Positions 18,251 through 27,684 are shown, counted from the stretch's first letter. The stretch is DNA of 64,000 nt from Kangiellaceae bacterium (GCA_026196875.1 JAPHTP010000019.1:31621-95620), one strand, 5' to 3'. Notes: generated by a model from the letters alone, not told the origin. Numbers and translations are program-made.

Positions 18251-20578
18251 ATGAAAAAAGTACTAATTTCTGCGGCTATTTCAGCTGCACTTTGGGGTAA
18301 TCCTGTTTCAGCACAAATTGTAGAAGGCGAGGTTAAGGGAGCTGACGGAAATGTTCTTTCGAAAGTCGTCCTCAAAGTTAAAGGGCACGGAATTCAAACC
18401 ACAACGGATGAAAACGGCATGTTCAAATTGGACCTGGAGCCGGGAAGATATGTTCTGGATGTTAAGGGAGGGAGCGATGCCCATTTCCACCAAGAAATTG
18501 TAGTGTCGGAGGCAAAGTCTGGTCAGAAATTGACTATAACTCTGCAAGATGAGCCCGGCCATAAACTGATCATACGCGCGAATCCGCTCGACCACACTGC
18601 ATTGAATATGGCTACACCAACGATATTAATGTCCGGCGAAGAATTAATGTTAAAACGCTCAAGTACACTCGGAGAAATTCTACAGTTTGAGCCTGGTTTG
18701 AGTATGTCTTCATTTGGTCCTGCTGTGGCAAGACCGGTTATTCGTGGTCTTGGTGGTAGCAGAGTTCAAATCGCCAATAACCAAATGATTGTCCAAGATG
18801 CCTCTACAACCAGTGCTGACCATGATGTTGGCGTTGAGCCACTTTTAGCCGAGCAAATTGAAGTGGTTAAAGGTCCTGCGACCATGCTTTATGGAAGTGG
18901 TGCGATTGGCGGAATTGTTAATGTGACCGATAAAAAAATCAATGCTGACCAATTAGACGGTGTATCTGGTGGTATTGAAATGCGTCTTGGTGACGGTGCA
19001 ACCGGAGAGCAATCTATGGTGTTTGCTTTGGATGCGGGAAATGGCGACTGGAATTTTCATTTGGACGGTTTTGATTCGCAAACTGATGATTTGGAGATCC
19101 CAGGTTCTGCTGAATCTGAAAGGCTTCATGAGCTTCATGAAGAGGAAGAAGAACACGAAGGGGAAGAGCACGAGGAACATGAAGAAGAAGGTGTGTTAGA
19201 GAACAGCTCTGTTGAAAATAAGGGCGGTAGTATTGGATTGACTTCCATTGGTGAATGGGGACATTTTGGTGCTGCCGTAAGTTTCACTGATAAGTTCTAC
19301 GGCGTTCCAGGACACGCACACCATGAAGAAGAACTTGAAGGCGAAGGAGAAGAAGCGCACGAAGAACACCATGAAGCGGGCGTGTTTATCGATATGGAAC
19401 AAACTCGATATGATCTTCAAGCGCAATTTAATCTTTCGGACAAATTTGATCATTGGTTTGTTGGTTACTCGCGTACAGATTATGAGCACATGGAATTAGA
19501 AGGTGACGAAATTGGTACTCATTTTGACAACCAGGCTTGGGAATTTAAATCATATGTTAAGCACAACCAATGGAATGGATGGCGAGGTGTTTGGGGAACT
19601 CAAGTAACAAAGAGAACCTTTATTGCCCTCGGAGAGGAAGCTTTTGTTCCACCATCACAAACTAAAAACAACGCAATTTTCTTGTTAGAAGAAAAAGAGT
19701 ATGGTGATTTTAAATGGGAATTGGGTTTACGTTGGGAAGACCAAAAAATTGAAGCAGATGGTTACGCTGATTTGGACACTCATGGCGTAAGTTTCTCTTC
19801 TGGCCTTATCTACAGCTTAGAAAAGCATAATAAAATTGCTTTCAATTTCTCTCGAGCGGTGAGGTTCGCTAGTGTAGAAGAGTTGTACTCCGATGGCCCT
19901 CACATTGCAACGCGCTCTTTTGAAATTGGAAACCGGGATCTAGATAAAGAAACTTCAAATAACTTTGACGTCTCCTATCGATTTGAAGTCGAAAAATTAA
20001 GAGGTGAGGTCAATCTTTACTGGAATAAATTTAACGATTATATCTATGGCGAAGTCGTTGCATCTGATAATGCCTGCGTCTCGACTGAAGCCGCAGAAGA
20101 AGCTGAGCATGATGAACTTCAGTTAGTTTGCTACCAGCAACAAGATGCGGACTTTAAAGGACTAGAGTTTCAATTGGATTATGAACTTGGTAGTGTCAGC
20201 GGTCACGACTTTACTTTAGGATTTGTTGCGGATTATATCAAAGCAGAGTTGGATGATGGGGGGGACGTTCCTCGTATTCCACCTATGAAATACGGTCTGG
20301 TGTTAAATCACGAAATGAATGGTTTCTCTTCACAGCTGAGCTGGATGAGTTTCGACGACCAAGACAAAATTGGTGCGGGAGAACTGGAAACTGACGGATT
20401 TGATATGCTGGATCTTGAGTTGGTTTACAACACTAGCTTTGGCGAAGATGATTTGGTTGTATTCTTGAAAGGTAAAAACCTTTTGGATGAAGAAGCGAGA
20501 GATCATACTTCTTTCCTAAAAGATCTGGCACCTAGAGCTGGAAAGAACTTCGTACTAGGCGCTAGATATACCTTTTAA
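18251..20578 (+). CDS. TonB-dependent outer membrane receptor, ZnuD-like, with His/Glu-rich loops
   Basis: The 775-residue protein has a Sec signal peptide (cleavage after VSA, ~22), a carboxypeptidase-regulatory-like beta domain (residues ~25-100), a plug domain (~115-230, with ADHDVGVEPLLAEQIEVVKGPATML and YGSGAIGGIVNV segments) and a 22-strand barrel ending in Phe. Two extracellular-loop regions are rich in His and Glu (about residues 294-316 and 355-377), as in the zinc receptor ZnuD, which suggests capture of zinc or another divalent metal. It follows the small secreted protein and ends at a terminator. The metal specificity is inference. Confidence 0.85.
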   Translation: MKKVLISAAISAALWGNPVSAQIVEGEVKGADGNVLSKVVLKVKGHGIQTTTDENGMFKLDLEPGRYVLDVKGGSDAHFHQEIVVSEAKSGQKLTITLQDEPGHKLIIRANPLDHTALNMATPTILMSGEELMLKRSSTLGEILQFEPGLSMSSFGPAVARPVIRGLGGSRVQIANNQMIVQDASTTSADHDVGVEPLLAEQIEVVKGPATMLYGSGAIGGIVNVTDKKINADQLDGVSGGIEMRLGDGATGEQSMVFALDAGNGDWNFHLDGFDSQTDDLEIPGSAESERLHELHEEEEEHEGEEHEEHEEEGVLENSSVENKGGSIGLTSIGEWGHFGAAVSFTDKFYGVPGHAHHEEELEGEGEEAHEEHHEAGVFIDMEQTRYDLQAQFNLSDKFDHWFVGYSRTDYEHMELEGDEIGTHFDNQAWEFKSYVKHNQWNGWRGVWGTQVTKRTFIALGEEAFVPPSQTKNNAIFLLEEKEYGDFKWELGLRWEDQKIEADGYADLDTHGVSFSSGLIYSLEKHNKIAFNFSRAVRFASVEELYSDGPHIATRSFEIGNRDLDKETSNNFDVSYRFEVEKLRGEVNLYWNKFNDYIYGEVVASDNACVSTEAAEEAEHDELQLVCYQQQDADFKGLEFQLDYELGSVSGHDFTLGFVADYIKAELDDGGDVPRIPPMKYGLVLNHEMNGFSSQLSWMSFDDQDKIGAGELETDGFDMLDLELVYNTSFGEDDLVVFLKGKNLLDEEARDHTSFLKDLAPRAGKNFVLGARYTF

Positions 20579-20655
20579 TTTTGAGAACTAAATTTAAGGT
20601 TAATACAAGGGTATTGACCTACGTGAATTCTCATTGATTAAAGTGTTACCAGAAA

Positions 20656-20688
20656 GTCACTTACCCTGCAATGGTGAGTGGCTTTTTT
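20656..20688 (+). terminator. Terminator of TonB receptor gene
   Basis: A 10-bp stem with two G-U pairs (GTCACTTACC / GGTGAGTGGC) and a 7-base loop is followed by TTTTTT. It ends 3 bases before the convergent ttcA stop codon. Confidence 0.75.
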
Positions 20689-20690
20689 GT

Positions 20691-21614
20691 TTATACGCTT
20701 TTAAAAAGTATATCACTTTTTATGGTGTTAGTTTGTCGTTCGGGAATGATTTCGGGTTCGTCAAAAAGTGTTTCTGCATCTATTTTTAACTGCATTTCAT
20801 TGGTTAAGTCAGCAAATGGAAATAACTCTCGATCAAGCAAGTGAGATGGTGCTACATTGCTGATAGAGCGGAAAATATTTTCGATTCGACCCGGAAACTG
20901 TTTTTCCCACACTTTTAACATTTGTTTAATTTGTTTACGTTGAAGGTTTTCTTGGGAGCCGCAAAGGTTACACGGAATAATTGGGAATTGTTTTAACTCC
21001 GCGTACTTTTCTAAGTCTGATTCCTTGCAGTAAGCCATCGGTCGAATTACGGTGTTCTTACCATCATCACTCAGTAGTTTAGCTGGCATAGATTTAATTT
21101 TGCCGCCGAAAAACATATTTAAGAAAAGTGTCTCGATGATATCTTCACGGTGATGGCCTAAGGCTATTTTTGTGACTTTATTTGCCTGAGCCCAAGAGTA
21201 AATAATTCCGCGTCTGAGCCTAGAACAAAGTGAGCAAGTTGTTTTGCCTTCCGGGATTTTATCTCGCACGATACTGTAGGTATCTTCTTCAATGATATGG
21301 TAGTCAACGCCTATGCTAGCCAAATAATCAGGCAATACGTCTTCAGGAAAGCCAGGTTGTTTTTGATCCAAATTTACTGCAACAATTTCAAATTGAATTG
21401 GGGCGCTTTTTTGCAAGTTAAGCAAAATATTCAGCATACCATAGCTGTCTTTTCCACCAGAAAGACACACCATTACCTTATCGCCATCTTCGATCATTTT
21501 AAAATCATCAATAGCCCGACCAACATTACGTCTGAGTCGTTTCTGTAACTTATTGAGTTCTAACTTTTGCTTCTTTTCAGCAGTAGTTGTGTCGATTGTG
21601 GTCGCGTTAGTCAT
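20691..21614 (-). CDS. ttcA: tRNA 2-thiocytidine biosynthesis protein TtcA
   Basis: The 307-residue enzyme thiolates cytidine 32 of some tRNAs, using ATP and an iron-sulfur cluster. The PP-loop SGGKDS is at residues 52-57. Cluster cysteines appear in [13 protein letters not shown] and [16 protein letters not shown], and the [17 protein letters not shown] motif is typical. Length matches E. coli TtcA (311). It is monocistronic and convergent with the receptor gene. Confidence 0.93.
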   Translation of the reverse strand: MTNATTIDTTTAEKKQKLELNKLQKRLRRNVGRAIDDFKMIEDGDKVMVCLSGGKDSYGMLNILLNLQKSAPIQFEIVAVNLDQKQPGFPEDVLPDYLASIGVDYHIIEEDTYSIVRDKIPEGKTTCSLCSRLRRGIIYSWAQANKVTKIALGHHREDIIETLFLNMFFGGKIKSMPAKLLSDDGKNTVIRPMAYCKESDLEKYAELKQFPIIPCNLCGSQENLQRKQIKQMLKVWEKQFPGRIENIFRSISNVAPSHLLDRELFPFADLTNEMQLKIDAETLFDEPEIIPERQTNTIKSDILFKSV

Positions 21615-21848
21615 TTCTGGTACTTCTAGTTAAAAAACCGTTTCGGCTTTTGAAGCCTGCTCAATTGGTGAGCGATTATACCCGTGTGTTATCGGCAGAT
21701 CACTAGGAATCTGAAGCCTGATGAGTTTAATCTGATTTTACAGGGTTTTGGGTCGAGACCGAACAAATGGACGAGTAAAGCGTTGCCAATGGATTAGTGT
21801 CAGTGTAGGGTGCTAATTAATTCCTGGACCTGACAATAAAAATACTAA

Positions 21849-23078
21849 ATGCTCAATAAAGTTTGGCTTAGTTTCTTTCTGATTTCATTTATCGCTGCAC
21901 TCTATAGCTGGCTAATCCAGGGCGACTACACCATATTTAACTCCATCGTCGATAGCATTTTTAAGATGTCTCAGTTAAGCGTAGAAATAGCTATTGGTTT
22001 GGTTGGGGTTCTAGCTTTTTGGTGTGGAATGTTAAAGCTGGCAGAGAAAGGCGGGTTGGCTAACGGTTTGGCTTGGTTACTAAGTCCATTATTTAGCAAG
22101 TTGATGCCTCAAGTACCTAAAGGCCATCCTTCGTTAGGTTTTGTAACCATGAATATGGCATCAAATATGTTGGGCCTTGATAATGCGGCGACTCCCGTCG
22201 GCCTAAAAGCTATGCAAAGCTTGCAGGAGTTAAATCGCGACAAAGAAGTAGCAAGCAACGCTCAAATACTGTTTTTGGTGTTAAACACGTCTTCGGTAAC
22301 TATTTTTCCTGTCACTATATTGATGTATCGACTCCAACAAGGTGCAGCTTCTCCTGCAGAAATCTTTTTACCGGTTCTTCTTGCGACTTTCTTCTCTACC
22401 ATAGCTGGACTCCTTTCAGTTGCGCTGATGCAGAAAATCAATTTGTTTAACCGAGTGCTGTTTAGCTATTTCACGGCAGCATTGATTTCTATCGGCGGTT
22501 TACTTTACTGGTTGAGCAGTTTTCCAGCAGAGAAAATGGCTGACATATCAGCCGCCGTAGGAAATGGTTTACTATTTAGTGCGATCATCGCAATTTTACT
22601 CGTTGCTTATCTTAAAAAGATTTCCGTTTACGAGGGATTTGTAGAGGGGGCCAAAGAAGGTTTCGAGATAGCGATAAAGATTATTCCTTATATGGTGGCA
22701 ATGTTAGTTGCAATTGGCGTGTTGCGCGCTTCAGGCGTATTGCAAAAGATTGTAGACGGCATCAGTTGGTTGGTAACGTCTGTTGGTCTCGACAACCGCT
22801 TTGTAGAAGCTCTACCCACCGCAATAATGAGGCCCTTCAGTGCGAGTGGCTCGAGGGCCATGATGTTAGAAACGATGAGTACCCATGGGGTTGATTCTTT
22901 TGCTGCTAAATTAGCTTCGGTGCTGCAAGGTAGTACCGAAACCACGTTTTATGTTTTGACTGTATATTTTGGTGCGGTGGGCATTAAAAAGGTCCGTCAT
23001 GCAATTGGCTGTGGCCTTTTTGCCGACTTATGCGGAATTATTGCCGCGATCCTATTTAGTTATTGGTTTTTTGTTTAA
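21849..23078 (+). CDS. Fused SpmA/SpmB-like nucleoside-recognition-domain membrane protein
   Basis: The 409-residue polytopic membrane protein carries two Gate/nucleoside-recognition halves. The N-terminal half is SpmA-like (GVLAFWCGMLKLAEKGGL; GFVTMNMASNMLGLDNAATPVGLKAM split) and the C-terminal half is SpmB-like (EGFEIAIKIIPYMVAMLVAIG; PFSASGSRAMMLETM; LQGSTETTFYVLTVYFG). In spore formers these are separate sporulation proteins; the fused form is common in non-sporulating bacteria where its substrate is unknown. It stands alone, divergent from ttcA. Confidence 0.82.
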   Translation: MLNKVWLSFFLISFIAALYSWLIQGDYTIFNSIVDSIFKMSQLSVEIAIGLVGVLAFWCGMLKLAEKGGLANGLAWLLSPLFSKLMPQVPKGHPSLGFVTMNMASNMLGLDNAATPVGLKAMQSLQELNRDKEVASNAQILFLVLNTSSVTIFPVTILMYRLQQGAASPAEIFLPVLLATFFSTIAGLLSVALMQKINLFNRVLFSYFTAALISIGGLLYWLSSFPAEKMADISAAVGNGLLFSAIIAILLVAYLKKISVYEGFVEGAKEGFEIAIKIIPYMVAMLVAIGVLRASGVLQKIVDGISWLVTSVGLDNRFVEALPTAIMRPFSASGSRAMMLETMSTHGVDSFAAKLASVLQGSTETTFYVLTVYFGAVGIKKVRHAIGCGLFADLCGIIAAILFSYWFFV

Positions 23079-23735
23079 ATTCTCCCTGGCTTGATAAGCC
23101 TCGCCGGATTTTTAAATTTGGTACAGCTTTTGGAGTATTAGATTTATGGGCAAGGGTAGACTAGTAGAACGAAGAAATTGTCCTTCTAAATGAACATAAA
23201 TGATTAATGCTGAGCGCGTTATAAAATAGTATTAGATAGTGAAATTTGGTCCTGATTTTGCACTGAAGCTTAATGCGTTTTTATCAATCAAAACCCAATT
23301 TAATGGTCTAAAATTAGCCATGTAAGTGAGTACTTTACGCTACAACAGCTATAAATAGCGATAGTGGCCAAAAAGCAGTAATAATTTCGTCATATAGAAC
23401 AGCACAGAAGTCGGCTGTCAACAAAAATCCACAGAAAAATTCTCACCTACTTGTTGCGCTCTGCACAAAAAAAATACAGCGTCGGTAACTTGCTGATTTT
23501 GTTAAACAATATGGTAAGCTATTGATTTATAAGGGTAATATGTTTGCTGTATAAAATATGACCAATTTATAACAGGCTAAGAAAAAACGCGGCACGGGGG
23601 GAGTTTTATTATTCTTTTCCCCAAAGTTATCCACAGATTCTGTGGACTAAATTTTTAAGGCTTTATTTCATTAAAGTGACCGCTTTTTGTCCACTTTATT
23701 TCATTAATATCTCAATTTTTACAGCGAAAATGGGA
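23079..23735. other. Long convergent intergenic gap with DnaA-box palindrome
   Basis: The 657-base AT-rich gap lies between two convergent genes, where little space is normally needed. It contains no convincing ORF. It holds a perfect DnaA box (23627-23635) inside an inverted repeat at 23630-23646, a G-rich/C-rich pair flanking a T-rich loop (about 23596-23623), and short A runs. A small RNA gene or a DnaA-binding locus is possible; I cannot establish either. Confidence 0.5.
23627..23635 (+). promoter_or_regulatory. DnaA box (consensus)
   Basis: TTATCCACA is the consensus DnaA box. It is part of the inverted repeat TCCACAGA-T-TCTGTGGA (23630-23646), which gives a second, weaker box-like sequence in opposite orientation (TTAGTCCACA). 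Confidence 0.5.
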
Positions 23736-24329
23736 TTACTCTGCTTTAGTGGCAGAAGAGACGGTGTAGGCCTTACCTTGTTTGTCTTTTTTATAGTTAC
23801 CGAACACTTCATTAAAAGTGCGTTTACAGAAATGTCTTAGACCATTTACCGTAACAACGACAAACTTACCCCCGGGTTTTAAATGATGGTAAGCATCGTA
23901 CAAAAATAGGTATAACATCTCGTTTCCGACTTTAGCCGGGATATTGGAGACAATTAGATCGAACTTTTCTTCATTGAGGGTAGAAAGACCATTACTGAGC
24001 TGTGCAACGGCGTTCTCAACCTTGTTCTTCATAATATTGGTCTGAGCGTGCTCAATGGCGACAAAGTCTTTATCAACCATAATTACTTTGCCGGTTTGGC
24101 TTTTTCTTGCCATCCAGATACCAATTGGTCCATAACCACAGCCAAGATCCAAGCAATCAAATCCTTGTTCGACTTGCAGATATTTAAGCAATAGCCGAGT
24201 ACCCTCGTCAATTTCTCTTGGAGAAAAAACGCCGAAGCTTGTTTCAAACACTAGGTTTTCACCCTGTAAGTTAGTTTGAATGGAAAGTGGTTGTCTGATT
24301 TTAGCCGCTTCAGCGATAGGGGATGGCAT
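23736..24329 (-). CDS. Class I SAM methyltransferase, RsmC/YbxB-like (small-domain MTS family)
   Basis: The 197-residue protein shows a Rossmann methyltransferase with motif I DLGCGYGPIGIWMA (about residues 61-74), acidic loop VDKDFVAIEHA, and motif IV SNIPAKVG in place of the usual NPP[FY]. The C-terminal part KPGGKFVVVTVNGLRHFCKR is typical of the MTS family that includes rRNA guanine methyltransferases RsmC and YbxB. It is half the length of RsmC, so it corresponds to the catalytic half only. The Ile for Pro change in the catalytic motif makes substrate prediction uncertain. Confidence 0.78.
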   Translation of the reverse strand: MPSPIAEAAKIRQPLSIQTNLQGENLVFETSFGVFSPREIDEGTRLLLKYLQVEQGFDCLDLGCGYGPIGIWMARKSQTGKVIMVDKDFVAIEHAQTNIMKNKVENAVAQLSNGLSTLNEEKFDLIVSNIPAKVGNEMLYLFLYDAYHHLKPGGKFVVVTVNGLRHFCKRTFNEVFGNYKKDKQGKAYTVSSATKAE

Positions 24330-24443
24330 TGGATATCACTCATTTATGTCTTGTTTGAAGCGCGCAATTATATGATAAAATGCGCGCCCTAAGTAAATTA
24401 AAAATAGTGGTCTCGTAGTAAACAGACCTAAATGAGGTTGACC

Positions 24444-24770
24444 GTGGATAAAAAAGAACCTTTGTTTCGGGTAGTATTTGTGAACAATGGTAAAACTTAC
24501 GAAGTTTATGCTAAAAGTGTTCATCAGGGCCATTTGTACGGGTTCGTAGAAATTGAAGGTCTATTATTTAATGAGCGCTCGGGGTTAGTTGTTGATCCAG
24601 GGGAAGAAAAGCTCAAAGCAGAATTTGATGGCGTTAGTCGAACAAATATACCTATGCATGCGGTTATTCGAATTGATGAAGTTGAGAAGCAAGGAACTGC
24701 AAAAATAGGCGAGGTAAAAGGAGATGTTGTTACTGCGTTTCCCATGCCTAACCCCGACAAGACTAGTTAA
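24444..24770 (+). CDS. DUF1820-family protein
   Basis: The protein is about 108 residues, with no signal or TM. I prefer the GTG at 24444 (MDKKEPLFRVVF) because TGAGGT lies six bases upstream; the in-frame ATG at 24432 overlaps that ribosome binding site and adds four residues. Typical DUF1820 features are FRVVFVNNGKTYEVYAKSV near the start and PMHAVIRIDEVEKQGTAKI near the end. The function is unknown. It is followed by queF after 42 bases. Confidence 0.75.
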   Translation: MDKKEPLFRVVFVNNGKTYEVYAKSVHQGHLYGFVEIEGLLFNERSGLVVDPGEEKLKAEFDGVSRTNIPMHAVIRIDEVEKQGTAKIGEVKGDVVTAFPMPNPDKTS

Positions 24771-24812
24771 TTAGGTTAACTCATTTTTTAACTCAAGCAG
24801 AGACATATTCTG

Positions 24813-25625
24813 ATGGCCGAAAATCCTCTAGGCAAAACCACTAAATATGTAAGCCTTTATGCACCGGATCTGTTATTTCCAATCCCGCGCAGTGAAAAGC
24901 GTAAAGAGCTGGAATCTGAATTCCTTAGTTTTAAAGGCGCGGATATATGGAATGCCTTCGAGCTCAGTTGGCTAAATCAGAATGGTTTACCGCAGGTAGC
25001 AGTTGCCAAATTGGTTTTCCCAGCAGACAGTTTAAACATTGTTGAATCAAAGTCCCTGAAGCTTTATTTAAACTCCTTTAATCAAACTAAATTTGAGAGC
25101 CCAGTAAAAGTAGAATCGACTATCGCAAAAGATCTCTCGCAGGCTTCACAGGCTAAAGTTGAAGTGAAACTTTTTAAATTGGATCAAGCGAGTGAATTTA
25201 ATATCTATGGTTTAGAAGGGGAGCTAATTGATGAGCAAGATATCGAGATCTCGAACTACCAGTATTGTCCGGATGTTTTACAAGAAGCCGTTGGAGGAGA
25301 GCTCGTTACCGAGGTTTTAGTTAGTCATTTATTAAAAAGCAATTGTTTAATTACCAGCCAGCCCGATTGGGCTTCAGTTCAGATTAAATATTCGGGTAAA
25401 AAAATAGATCGTGAGGCTTTACTTAGATATCTGGTTTCATTTCGATCGCATAACGAATTTCATGAACAGTGTGTTGAAAGGATTTTTGCGGATATTAAAA
25501 AATTCTGTCAACCAGAACGCCTTACTGTTTACGCAAGGTATACCAGAAGAGGGGGGCTAGATATTAATCCATGGCGCAGTGACGTGGAAGAAAACATGGC
25601 TAATATCCGGTTGCCAAGGCAGTAG
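24813..25625 (+). CDS. queF: NADPH-dependent 7-cyano-7-deazaguanine reductase (long-type QueF)
   Basis: The 270-residue enzyme reduces preQ0 to preQ1 in queuosine biosynthesis, in the cytoplasm. It is the two-domain (YqfO-type long) form close to E. coli QueF. The catalytic Cys178 and Asp185 are visible in LKSNCLITSQPDW, and the FRSHNEFHEQCVERI motif supplies the conserved Glu/His. The C-terminal RRGGLDINPWRS is a signature. It is convergent with the CBS gene, with only 20 bases between. Confidence 0.93.
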   Translation: MAENPLGKTTKYVSLYAPDLLFPIPRSEKRKELESEFLSFKGADIWNAFELSWLNQNGLPQVAVAKLVFPADSLNIVESKSLKLYLNSFNQTKFESPVKVESTIAKDLSQASQAKVEVKLFKLDQASEFNIYGLEGELIDEQDIEISNYQYCPDVLQEAVGGELVTEVLVSHLLKSNCLITSQPDWASVQIKYSGKKIDREALLRYLVSFRSHNEFHEQCVERIFADIKKFCQPERLTVYARYTRRGGLDINPWRSDVEENMANIRLPRQ

Positions 25626-25645
25626 TTTGTTCCTTTAAGTAGCCG

Positions 25646-26062
25646 TTAAGAAAGTTGTTCAACTGCAAGTTTGACAAAGTCAGCAGAGGTTACAACTCCG
25701 ACTAGCTTGCCTTTTTCCTCAACGGCAATACAGCCACTACGCTTATTGAGTAGATTACGCGCAACTTCTATTACATCCGCTGACACCTCAAAAACATCTA
25801 GCGAATCTTCCATAATAGACTGAACATCCATAGATTTTTCAGTATGTTCTAACTGATCAAATCCTCTTTGATTAATTATTTTAATCGCATTTTTTAGGAT
25901 GGCTTTTTGGCTGACCATGCCAATTAATCTGCCATCGTCCACAGATTTTACCGGCAGGTGGCGAATTTTCTTTTCCGCCATAAGCATACGTGCTTTGTGG
26001 ACATTTGCGTGTTGAGAAACAAACACTGGATTATGGGTCATTATCGAATCTATAGTTGGCAT
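25646..26062 (-). CDS. Tandem CBS-domain protein
   Basis: The protein is 138 residues from the ATG at 26062, which has AGGT upstream; an upstream in-frame start at 26122 would run back through the preceding terminator and is rejected. Two CBS domains fill the protein (IDSIMTHNPVFVSQHANV and VQSIMEDSLDVFEVSADV begin each). Such stand-alone pairs bind adenine nucleotides and act as regulators, but no partner is evident here. Confidence 0.82.
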   Translation of the reverse strand: MPTIDSIMTHNPVFVSQHANVHKARMLMAEKKIRHLPVKSVDDGRLIGMVSQKAILKNAIKIINQRGFDQLEHTEKSMDVQSIMEDSLDVFEVSADVIEVARNLLNKRSGCIAVEEKGKLVGVVTSADFVKLAVEQLS

Positions 26063-26109
26063 AATGTAACTACCTGAATATCTAGATAATTTTAGTATAG
26101 ACCAGATAT

Positions 26110-26136
26110 AAAAAACCGGCACAAAGCCGGCTTTTT
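26110..26136 (-). terminator. Terminator of YfcC-family gene
   Basis: The hairpin CCGGC-ACAAA-GCCGG is flanked by A and T runs. It lies 20 bases after the YfcC-family stop on the minus strand and before the CBS start. Confidence 0.8.
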
Positions 26137-26156
26137 AGTCTAAATTAGCCGATAAA

Positions 26157-27533
26157 TCACTGGTAACCGATAAGTACCGCTATTACTAAAGAAATGCTGC
26201 CCGCCAACAGGAGTTTTAATATCAATGGCGCTATAAACTTAAACCATTTGTTATAAGGGATCCCACACATTCCAATAATCCCCATCAAGACCGCATTGGT
26301 AGGGACAATCATGTTCATAAAACCGTCTCCCATTTGGTATGCAAGCACGGCAACTTGGCGCGAAACTCCGACTATATCAGAAATTGGCGCCATGATCGGC
26401 ATGGTTACATAGGCCTGTCCAGATCCTGAAGGAATGAAGAAATTTAACACGCTTTGGATAAATAACATTCCGACCGCTGAGAGTTCAGCACCTAAATGCG
26501 AAAGTGGGGTAGCTAAACCATTAACGACGGTGTGCAGAACCTGAGCATCCGAAAGAATCAGTTCGATACTACGAGCAAAGCCTATCAACAAGGCGGTTCC
26601 GGTTAGCTCTGCAGCCCCATGAGTAAAAGTCTTTGCTGCATCATCAAGCTTATGACCCGCGACAAAGGCAATCAGGATCGCCAAGAAAAAAAACATTGCC
26701 CCTAGTTCAATAAAGTACCAATGAAATTTAGCTATCCCGATAACCATTCCAATAAGTGCGATAAAAGTCAGAACTAGAATACTCAGCTTTCGTTTATCGA
26801 GCTTTGGATATTCCGTAACCTCGGGAGGTTGAGCTTCAGAAATGCCATATACGTAACTATTAGCAGGGTCTTGGCGAACCTTGCTGGCATATCGCCATAG
26901 ATGATGAAAACCAATAATCATAAAAGGAGCAAACAGCGCCAGTCGAAATGCCCAACCTGAAGTTGGAGGAACTTCGGCGACTCCTTGTGCAACCAAAAGC
27001 GTAAATGGATTTAATACTGCCGTCCCATAACCAATGCCATACCCGATGACCATTGAACCTACCGCAGAGATTGTATCCATTTTGAGTGAGACACAAAGAG
27101 TGATAAGAATTAATACCAAGGGTATATATTCTTCTGCCATTCCAATTGTGGACGAGCCGAGCATAAATGCTGCGCAACTCATAAATAGTAAAAGTGCGGG
27201 ACGGTGAGAAAATCGTTTAAGAACTTTCCCTAAAACGGCATCAATAGCTCCAGTAGAACGTAATACTGCGATGGAGCCGCCGATTAAGAATAGGAAAAAG
27301 ATAATTCCCTGGGCTTCGCCTAGTGCTCGAGGAATAACGGTAAACAGATTCCAAATAGGCAGGTTTATATCTTCATCGCTAACTTGATAGGTTCCAGGTA
27401 CGACTGCTTTATGCCCGCTAGCACTTTCTGCCATCTCGAAGCTTCCTGAGGGAAGTATCCAGGTTAGCAGATAAGCAAATATCATCATAAAAAATAACAG
27501 TACAAGGGTGTGTGGTACTTTAAAGGAATTCAT
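26157..27533 (-). CDS. YfcC-family transporter (DcuC/ArsB-like superfamily)
   Basis: The polytopic inner-membrane carrier is about 458 residues from the ATG at 27533, chosen because AAGGGA lies seven bases upstream; a longer frame starts at 27572. It has about 11-12 hydrophobic segments and family motifs TWILPSGSFE, GSSTIGMAEEYIPL, and FFIPSGSGQAYVTMPIMAPISD. Members transport C4-dicarboxylates, basic amino acids or acetate-like anions; the substrate here cannot be told. It is downstream of the POT peptide transporter but separated by a strong terminator, so the two are independent units. Confidence 0.8.
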   Translation of the reverse strand: MNSFKVPHTLVLLFFMMIFAYLLTWILPSGSFEMAESASGHKAVVPGTYQVSDEDINLPIWNLFTVIPRALGEAQGIIFFLFLIGGSIAVLRSTGAIDAVLGKVLKRFSHRPALLLFMSCAAFMLGSSTIGMAEEYIPLVLILITLCVSLKMDTISAVGSMVIGYGIGYGTAVLNPFTLLVAQGVAEVPPTSGWAFRLALFAPFMIIGFHHLWRYASKVRQDPANSYVYGISEAQPPEVTEYPKLDKRKLSILVLTFIALIGMVIGIAKFHWYFIELGAMFFFLAILIAFVAGHKLDDAAKTFTHGAAELTGTALLIGFARSIELILSDAQVLHTVVNGLATPLSHLGAELSAVGMLFIQSVLNFFIPSGSGQAYVTMPIMAPISDIVGVSRQVAVLAYQMGDGFMNMIVPTNAVLMGIIGMCGIPYNKWFKFIAPLILKLLLAGSISLVIAVLIGYQ

Positions 27534-27642
27534 TTTAGTTCCCTTAATAATTCGATTTATTATATTTGTCATCGCTCTGAGAGTTTAAATTTCAAACAAT
27601 AATTTGCAAAGAGCAATAATGAAAAGAAATGGGTTTAGATTG

Positions 27643-27670
27643 AAAAAACCGGCATAAAGCCGGTTTTTTT
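27643..27670. terminator. Symmetric terminator after POT transporter
   Basis: AAAAAACCGGC-ATAAA-GCCGGTTTTTT forms an 11-bp stem with A and T runs on both sides, so it can stop transcription in either direction. It is 15 bases after the POT transporter stop on the minus strand. Its core closely resembles the hairpin at 26110-26136. Confidence 0.85.
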
Positions 27671-27684
27671 ACTAATTGAGAAAA

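Noticed and set aside
26063..26122. N-terminal extension of the CBS protein
   Set aside because: The extension is encoded by the terminator hairpin of the upstream gene and lacks a ribosome binding site.
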